Assembly: GCA_003586115.2 (NCBI GenBank)
Contig: QVOM02000073.1
Location: 47,568,787 to 47,632,786, forward strand
Source of the DNA: Salvator merianae
Taxonomy: Eukaryota > Chordata > Lepidosauria > Squamata > Teiidae
Direction of reading: 5' to 3'
Length of the DNA: 64,000 nt
The notes under the pieces were generated by a model. The model did not search any database. It saw nothing but the letters and a program-made list of their open reading frames with translations, and was not told the origin of the DNA. A program made the position numbers and the translations under genes. This document shows positions 59,417 to 64,000 of this stretch, piece after piece; within the stretch, counting starts at the first letter, position 1; the number at the start of each line of letters is the position of its first letter.

Positions 59417-59801
59417 GTACTGACTTATTGCATTCTCAGCTGATGAGGATTCTGTCATTGAGTTGACCAGGTTATACTCCTAACTAAAGGCATGTATGAA
59501 CTATTTTTTTGGTTCAGTTAGATTTGAACCAAGCACTCTTTTGTTGCATATGAATTCAAGCTTTTTTCTTTGAACAGGCATGGTGTTCGGCTCTATTCAA
59601 ATACCTTTGAACACCTTCAAACTTGGACTGAACAGAAAGGTTTTGATAGGCTTGTTTGAACATCTCTTCAGTTCGAATTTGAACTCTGTTTTTGAACAGG
59701 CAGAGTATTTGGTTTGACCCTGAACCAGTTTGACACAACTTTACTCATAACTGGAATTTACTAAGACCATGTGATGCACCCCACTTCTTCCCTAAGGATA
59801 T
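59417..59801. other. Unassigned; GTTCGAAC-rich relic
   Basis: Repeated 'ttgaacaggca' and 'gttcgaatttgaac' motifs at 59520-59740 suggest a decayed element, possibly hAT-related; no ends found. Confidence 0.3.
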
Positions 59802-59809
59802 GCTGTGGC

Positions 59810-60104
59810 CAGGGGCGTAGCAAGTGGGGGATGGGGGGGCAGCCCACCCCAGGCGGTGCGTTGTCCCAGGTGGCCCATGGAACCAGGTCCCTGCCCGGTG
59901 GCGCGCTCGCCCACCCGCCAGTGCACTCACCCGCCCACCCGCGCAGCATTGCGCTCGCCTGACGCCGTGCTTGCCCACCCGCCTGCCCGCGCAGCAGTCA
60001 TCGGGGCGGCAGCAGGAGTAGGAGGCTGCAGGGCGGGGCGCCCTCACTCGCGCTCTTCTGCTGCCTCTTTACCCCGGGCGGCAAAACTTTTAGCTACACC
60101 ACTG
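59810..60104. mobile_element. Short hAT MITE with 8-bp target duplication
   Basis: Starts CAGGGGCGTAGCAAGTGGG and ends TAGCTACACCACTG. GCTGTGGC is repeated exactly at 59802-59809 and 60105-60112. 295 bp, GC-rich, with CGCTCGCC/CCCGCC runs; open frames on both strands result from composition. Confidence 0.92.
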
Positions 60105-60112
60105 GCTGTGGC

Positions 60113-60809
60113 TTCGTCACTATATAAAATACCTTGATTCTGCCTGCTTGAACCTGTGGACTCTCAGAAGTCAAAAGAAGTCACGATGATCTATATCTTA
60201 TATAACAGTAGATTAATATTCACTGTTGTACTTGTATCACGTATGCATGTGCAACTTTCGCAATATATTTACAGTTTTTTGTTGATGAATGTACAGAAAA
60301 AAGTAGGTAGTGGGGTTCTAGCTAAAAGCAGGTCTAAGATATTTATCGCAACTACTTTATCATGACAGCTAGAGTTAAACCTTGCCCAAGTTCTCCAGTT
60401 TTAAAGCCCTGCAATTACACATTAATTTACAAGATCTAATTTGAGCTCTTCTTTCTTGATAGACTTGAATAACAAAGATAATAAATAGCCAGCTGGTAAT
60501 GCAGCCTGTCTTTGTATAACCCTATGGTTAGTTCACAAAGCTTATATAAGACAATCTGAGGAGATGATGCTATTTTACCTGCACAGCATCCAACCTGCTA
60601 GTGGGCATAATTTTTAGAGTGGTGTTGGAAAACTCATTGTCAACATTCATGCTAAGACTTCTGTCCTTTAATCAGTCTGGGACTTCATGGCCTGCATGAC
60701 AGCCGTGAGTGTCTTCTAATATATTTCTGTCCAATGCAGAGGGCAGCAGAACAAAACCTCAGTTTGGGTCGATTCTTCAAGAATGTTGATCATAACAGTA
60801 AAGGGTCTC
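60113..60809. other. Unassigned sequence
   Basis: No gene or classified repeat. Confidence 0.35.
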
Positions 60810-61184
60810 GGGCCCTCTCTGCACACTGGTGTGGGATAAAGAATGCCCCACCCCCTCTTATCATGCTTCATCCACACTAGACAGAGGATAGCCTAAGCTA
60901 GGGTATGCAAAATAGTGCCCTAACTCAGTTTACTGGTAGACCTCAATAACTACTCCCACCGGCAGGCCACGGCCAGTATCCCATACCACAGAGACATGTA
61001 AATGGCACATGTCCATTGGCTGGAATACAAGGGGAACAATTTTCAGTGACTCCCCAGGTAGTACCTCCAGAAGTAGCACTGGAGGTGGCATGCCACTGAA
61101 AAAGCACCCCCTCTGGAAACTCTGAAGGCCAGAAATGGAAGCCTGCAGCACCAGCTCTGAAACTCTCCAGCACCAGCTTTGAAA

Positions 61185-61770
61185 GGGTGTTTTTGCACTT
61201 ATCATAGCAGAATGGTTTAATTAGCACGCTTCAGGCAGGTGAAGATGGAATCCGTTGAGTGCTATAAGCACTTGCCAGCAATGGAAATGAGCATTTGCCA
61301 AGCTGACCAGCAGAGGGAGCAGTGCAAATGGGAATCCACTAGGTAGGAAGTGAGGTCATGAATCATAGAGGCACAAATGCAAACATAGAGCTAGTGATCC
61401 AAAACATAGAGCTACTACTGCGAAGTTAGAGCAGCTCCTTTTGGAGCTGTCTTTGAAATGGCAGCCGGGGTGTGAAGCCGAAAGGGCAAACCGGGTTGTG
61501 AAGTGGTGGACAGCGCCTGCGTGGCTGCACCAGCCTCTCCCCACTGCCATTTCAAACCAGGAAGCAGTGCGAACACACCTCCCCCCACCTGCACCTGATC
61601 GCACAGGTCGGAATCAGGACACCAAATTACTTGTCCAGCCTTCCCCAGCTTCAGGTGAGTATCAGGTGCACCTTGATGCAATTCAGGACTGCTGGGACCG
61701 TTAGCGAGTGCAGATACACTTGACTAGTGAGAGAACAAGAATGTTCTTCTTGCTAAGTGTGAAAATGGCC
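61185..61770 (+). mobile_element. Old family A-related MITE, nested
   Basis: Starts GGGTGTTTTTGCACTTATC and ends CTAAGTGTGAAAATGGCC; AAA at 61182-61184 and 61771-61773. The layout follows family A ('gaccagcagagggagcagtg', 'gatcgcacaggtcgg', 'cttgtccagccttccccagc') but most CpG are lost, so it is much older than the other A copies. Confidence 0.75.
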
Positions 61771-61773
61771 AAA

Positions 61774-61835
61774 GTCTCCAGGACCAGCTCTGAAAGTCTT
61801 CAGAACCAGCTGGCCCAGAACCAGCTGGCCCAGTC
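61774..61835 (+). repeat. Nested minisatellite (22-bp and 15-bp units)
   Basis: A 22-bp unit 'aagtctccaggaccagctct' is followed by a 15-bp unit 'agaaccagctggccc' repeated head to tail. Confidence 0.75.
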
Positions 61836-62021
61836 TTCAGAGCCAGTAGCCACAGCTGGACCAACATGGACCATCTGGCATATGGACAACTCTTAAGCCA
61901 CAGTAGGGCTAGCCTGATAGCCAGCATCGTGTGAAAATTCCCTTAGTCTTTGCTTCAGGTTGTGCGGGGGAACAGCCTGGATATTGGAGCACTACATATT
62001 ACTATTAGAATGCTTGGGTTT

Positions 62022-62126
62022 GTGCTCGCTTCGGCAGCACATATACTAAAATTGGAATGATACAGAGAATATTAGCATGGCCCCTGCACAAGGATGACAC
62101 GCAAATTCGTGAAGCATTCCATATTT
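62022..62126 (+). pseudogene. U6 snRNA retropseudogene, near full length
   Basis: GTGCTCGCTTCGGCAGCACA through 'GAAGCATTCCATATTT' covers essentially the whole U6 RNA. From general knowledge of the consensus I see four changes (GGAATG, AGAATATT, CTGCACAA, GAAGCATT), three of them CpG decay. An A-rich tail (62127-62147) follows. GCTTGGGTTT at 62012-62021 and 62148-62157 is a 10-bp target duplication. The upstream sequence lacks an obvious TATA box or proximal element. It is a retroposed copy, probably by L1. Confidence 0.93.
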
Positions 62127-62172
62127 AAAAAAAGAAAAAGAAAGAAAGCTTGGGTTTTAAAACAGCACGTCC

Positions 62173-62314
62173 TTTAATTATAACTGTCATGCATAAAATT
62201 TCAATTTTAAAACAAGTCTTTGAGGGCTGTTCCATACCCTTTGTGTCAGGGTACAGGACAGCTCTTAAATACTTTTTTAAAAATTGAAATATTATACATG
62301 ACAGTTATAACTGA
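62173..62314. repeat. 142-bp imperfect palindrome
   Basis: 'taattataactgtcatgcat' at 62175 pairs with 'atacatgacagttataactg' at 62293. Inside it 'gggctgttccataccct' pairs with 'agggtacaggacagctc', leaving a short loop near 62241-62249. The fold covers almost the full length. Probably a small palindromic MITE. Confidence 0.8.
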
Positions 62315-62317
62315 AAT

Positions 62318-63035
62318 AGAAAGAAACCAAAAAAATAGAGAGAAGAAAGAGAAGAATGGAAAAAAGGAAAAAAAGAAAAAATAAAGGATAATTTCCAATC
62401 CTGCCTTTGGCAAGTAAGTATATATCCATTTTCAAACCTCCCCCTTGTGATAACAACTACTTTCCTTCTTTTGACAGTTCCAAATTTTTAGTTATCAAAT
62501 CCCAAAATCAATGTATCATTTCCTCCCTTTATTCAGAAAGTCTACAAGGAGTTCCCGGTTTTTAAGAAATGTCAATTTGTCCATTTCTACTGAGTCTTGT
62601 CATGTTCACTAGCCAGTCTTCCATGATGGATAACGTTGAATTCTTCCATCCTTGCCCATATAATAATCTCACTGCTGTAATATATATTGAAATAATTTTC
62701 CTTAACTATTCTCCAGTGTTTCAGTTTCAATTGTAAATTTTAAAAATCTTTTGCATAGTAATATGCAATTGGAATTTTTTTTTTTTTTTTGCTTTTTCAC
62801 ATGTTTTCCACATTTCCAACAAGTATTAGAAACATTTTTATACATTTTAGCTAATTTCTCTGGTGTCATATACCAACGAAACATCATCTTATAGATTTTT
62901 TTTTATTATAACATAATTTAAATTTCAACCTCTTTGGCCACATTTTTCCTATTCACCGATTTGGATATTATAACCAAAATTCTGAATCCATTTTATCATA
63001 CAATCTTTAATTTTATATTCACTTTTGTGGTTCTC
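62318..63035 (-). mobile_element. L1 LINE fragment, ORF2 C-terminal part
   Basis: The - strand reads '[20 protein letters not shown]' then 'CWKCG' at 62887-62800, the zinc-knuckle-adjacent region of vertebrate L1 ORF2. Upstream, 'GKMWPKRLKFKLCYN' is near 62930. After CWKCG the frame is broken by A-rich sequence. Truncated at 63035 where L2 sequence begins. Confidence 0.8.
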
Positions 63036-63440
63036 TAATTCCCCCCCTCCAATGCATTAACTGGACCAGATGGTTCTCCTGACACTTCCTCTGGATTATT
63101 CTCAAATGTGGCATCCAATCTCCCATGAATCTGAGCAGCTTTGCCCTCAAGGTGCCCTGCAAATTCACTACAGCAGATATTACTAGGCAATCGCCCTTGT
63201 TTTCTTGGGCATGATTTTATAAGAGCATTTACTACTTGGAAGAGCTCTGCTGGACAGTTCTGAGGATGCAATGGTTGCAGAGAAATAAGATCTTTTTGCC
63301 ACCATCAATGCCACATGAAGGCACGATAATGTCATCTAGCCTGTGTTCGGTCAGATTCACAGCAGGATTCACACGATCATTATCCATGCTTTCTGGGATG
63401 CATGTATTGACTTTACCCAATTAATGGAATTGTCTCCAAA
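63036..63440 (-). mobile_element. L2-clade LINE fragment (linker before RT)
   Basis: - strand 'NCPAELFQVVNALI' (about 63255) and 'EFAGHLEGKAAQIHGRLDAT' (about 63150), then 'EPSGPVNALE'. This is the same part of L2 as 26935-26720 and 52900-52720. Confidence 0.7.
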
Positions 63441-63820
63441 ATTCATTGTCTTAAAGAATTTAAATTTTAAAAAAAATGAAAAGTATTCTTTGCATCTAAG
63501 AAGATCAATGTGGCCTGTTTTATATTAAGTTTTTCCAAATATTCAAAAATTCCAGCTGTCAGTATGCAAGTCTAAAGTAGAGTCTGAAAACAGATAAATG
63601 GTTTGGTTGTGGTGCCATTAAATCTTCTGTTTATTAAACACAATAAATCATGGAACTTTATACCAGGATATAATTCAAATGTTATCTCAATGTTTTAAAT
63701 AGATAAAGTGGCAGCAGGGAGTTTCAGAATTGCACCCACGGCCAAATATGAGGACATTCTGTCCATTCACACTTATATTTTCCATGCGATGATGGCACTT
63801 ATTTGCCCTGAACTTTTGCT
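63441..63820. other. Unassigned sequence
   Basis: No gene or classified repeat. Confidence 0.35.
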
Positions 63821-63960
63821 GAAGAAACAGCTGCTCCTCCCCACTTTCAGACATTTTTATTGCTTTTAGGGTGTTCATTTTATATTTTGCTTTTATGGCT
63901 GTAACCTGCTCTGAGGTCTTTGGGTATAGGGTGGAATAAAAATACAAATAAATAAATACA
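63821..63960 (+). repeat. L2 LINE 3' tail
   Basis: 'gctcctccccactttcagac', 'gtaacctgctctgaggtctt' and an AAATAAATAAAT end, as in the tails at 9427 and 51056. Confidence 0.7.
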
Positions 63961-64000
63961 AGCAAATTCGATCCTAGCAGGGGAATATTCACATATATTT

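Larger units (their letters stand above)
60810..61942. mobile_element. Family B-like MITE containing an A-related MITE
   Basis: Left end GGGCCCTCTCTGCACACTGG, right end near GTGTGAAAATTCCC. The interior contains 'tccacactagacagaggata' of B and a 22-bp tandem segment ('ctccaggaccagctctga') that appears on both sides of the nested element at 61185-61770. Confidence 0.6.

Noticed and set aside
62022..62126. Functional U6 snRNA gene
   Set aside because: The A-rich tail and the 10-bp target duplication show retroposition; no snRNA promoter elements are visible upstream.

Overview
The window looks like vertebrate nuclear DNA, most likely from a non-avian reptile and probably a squamate (lizard or gecko). 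The evidence is the repeat content. There is a CR1 LINE with the typical reptile/bird 3' end, many L2-like LINE fragments, at least one L1 fragment with L1-style retropseudogenes, hAT elements with 8-bp target duplications, and a very dense set of short inverted-repeat DNA transposons (MITEs). The species call is inference. I find no intact host protein-coding gene and no convincing exon. The longest open frames all lie in transposons or in untranslated-looking sequence.

Layout. 1-7.9 kb: four family I MITEs, small fold-back elements, a tRNA-Glu retropseudogene, a 110-bp inverted-repeat pair and a U6 retropseudogene. 8-21.5 kb: two decayed L2 LINEs on the + strand, a GC-rich family A MITE, nested B/C MITEs, a back-to-back MITE pair at 15.1-16.0 kb, and a hAT element at 18.9-19.5 kb. 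21.5-34 kb: a B-type MITE, an L2 on the - strand (24.7-27.2 kb) interrupted by two MITEs, microsatellites, and four more MITEs. 34-46.8 kb: mostly unique AT-rich sequence; 41.7-42.8 kb is the best candidate for a conserved non-coding block. 46.9-50.2 kb: the best-preserved LINE, a 5'-truncated CR1 on the - strand, followed by a reversed family I MITE. 50.7-54.3 kb: a long decayed L2 on the - strand. 55.5-64 kb: further MITEs, an L2 with a MITE in its 3' part, the longest family A copy, a short hAT, a B element carrying a nested A-related copy, a second U6 retropseudogene, a 142-bp palindrome, an L1 fragment and L2 pieces.

How the parts relate. At least four MITE families with unrelated interiors (called I, A, B and C here) share terminal inverted repeats of the form GGGCCTTTTTGCACTTA. 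Where flanks are clear they have 3-bp target duplications (ATT three times, CCT, TCT, TAT twice, TGA, TAA twice, AGA, AAA, CTA). This suggests one transposase source, absent from the window, that moved all of them. The termini and 3-bp duplications are closest to PIF/Harbinger or Zator-type elements, but the duplications are not restricted to TWA. L1-type machinery probably made the U6 and tRNA retropseudogenes, which carry A-rich tails and target duplications. Nesting gives relative ages: MITEs lie inside L2 copies, a C-type element inside a B element, and an A-type element inside another B element.
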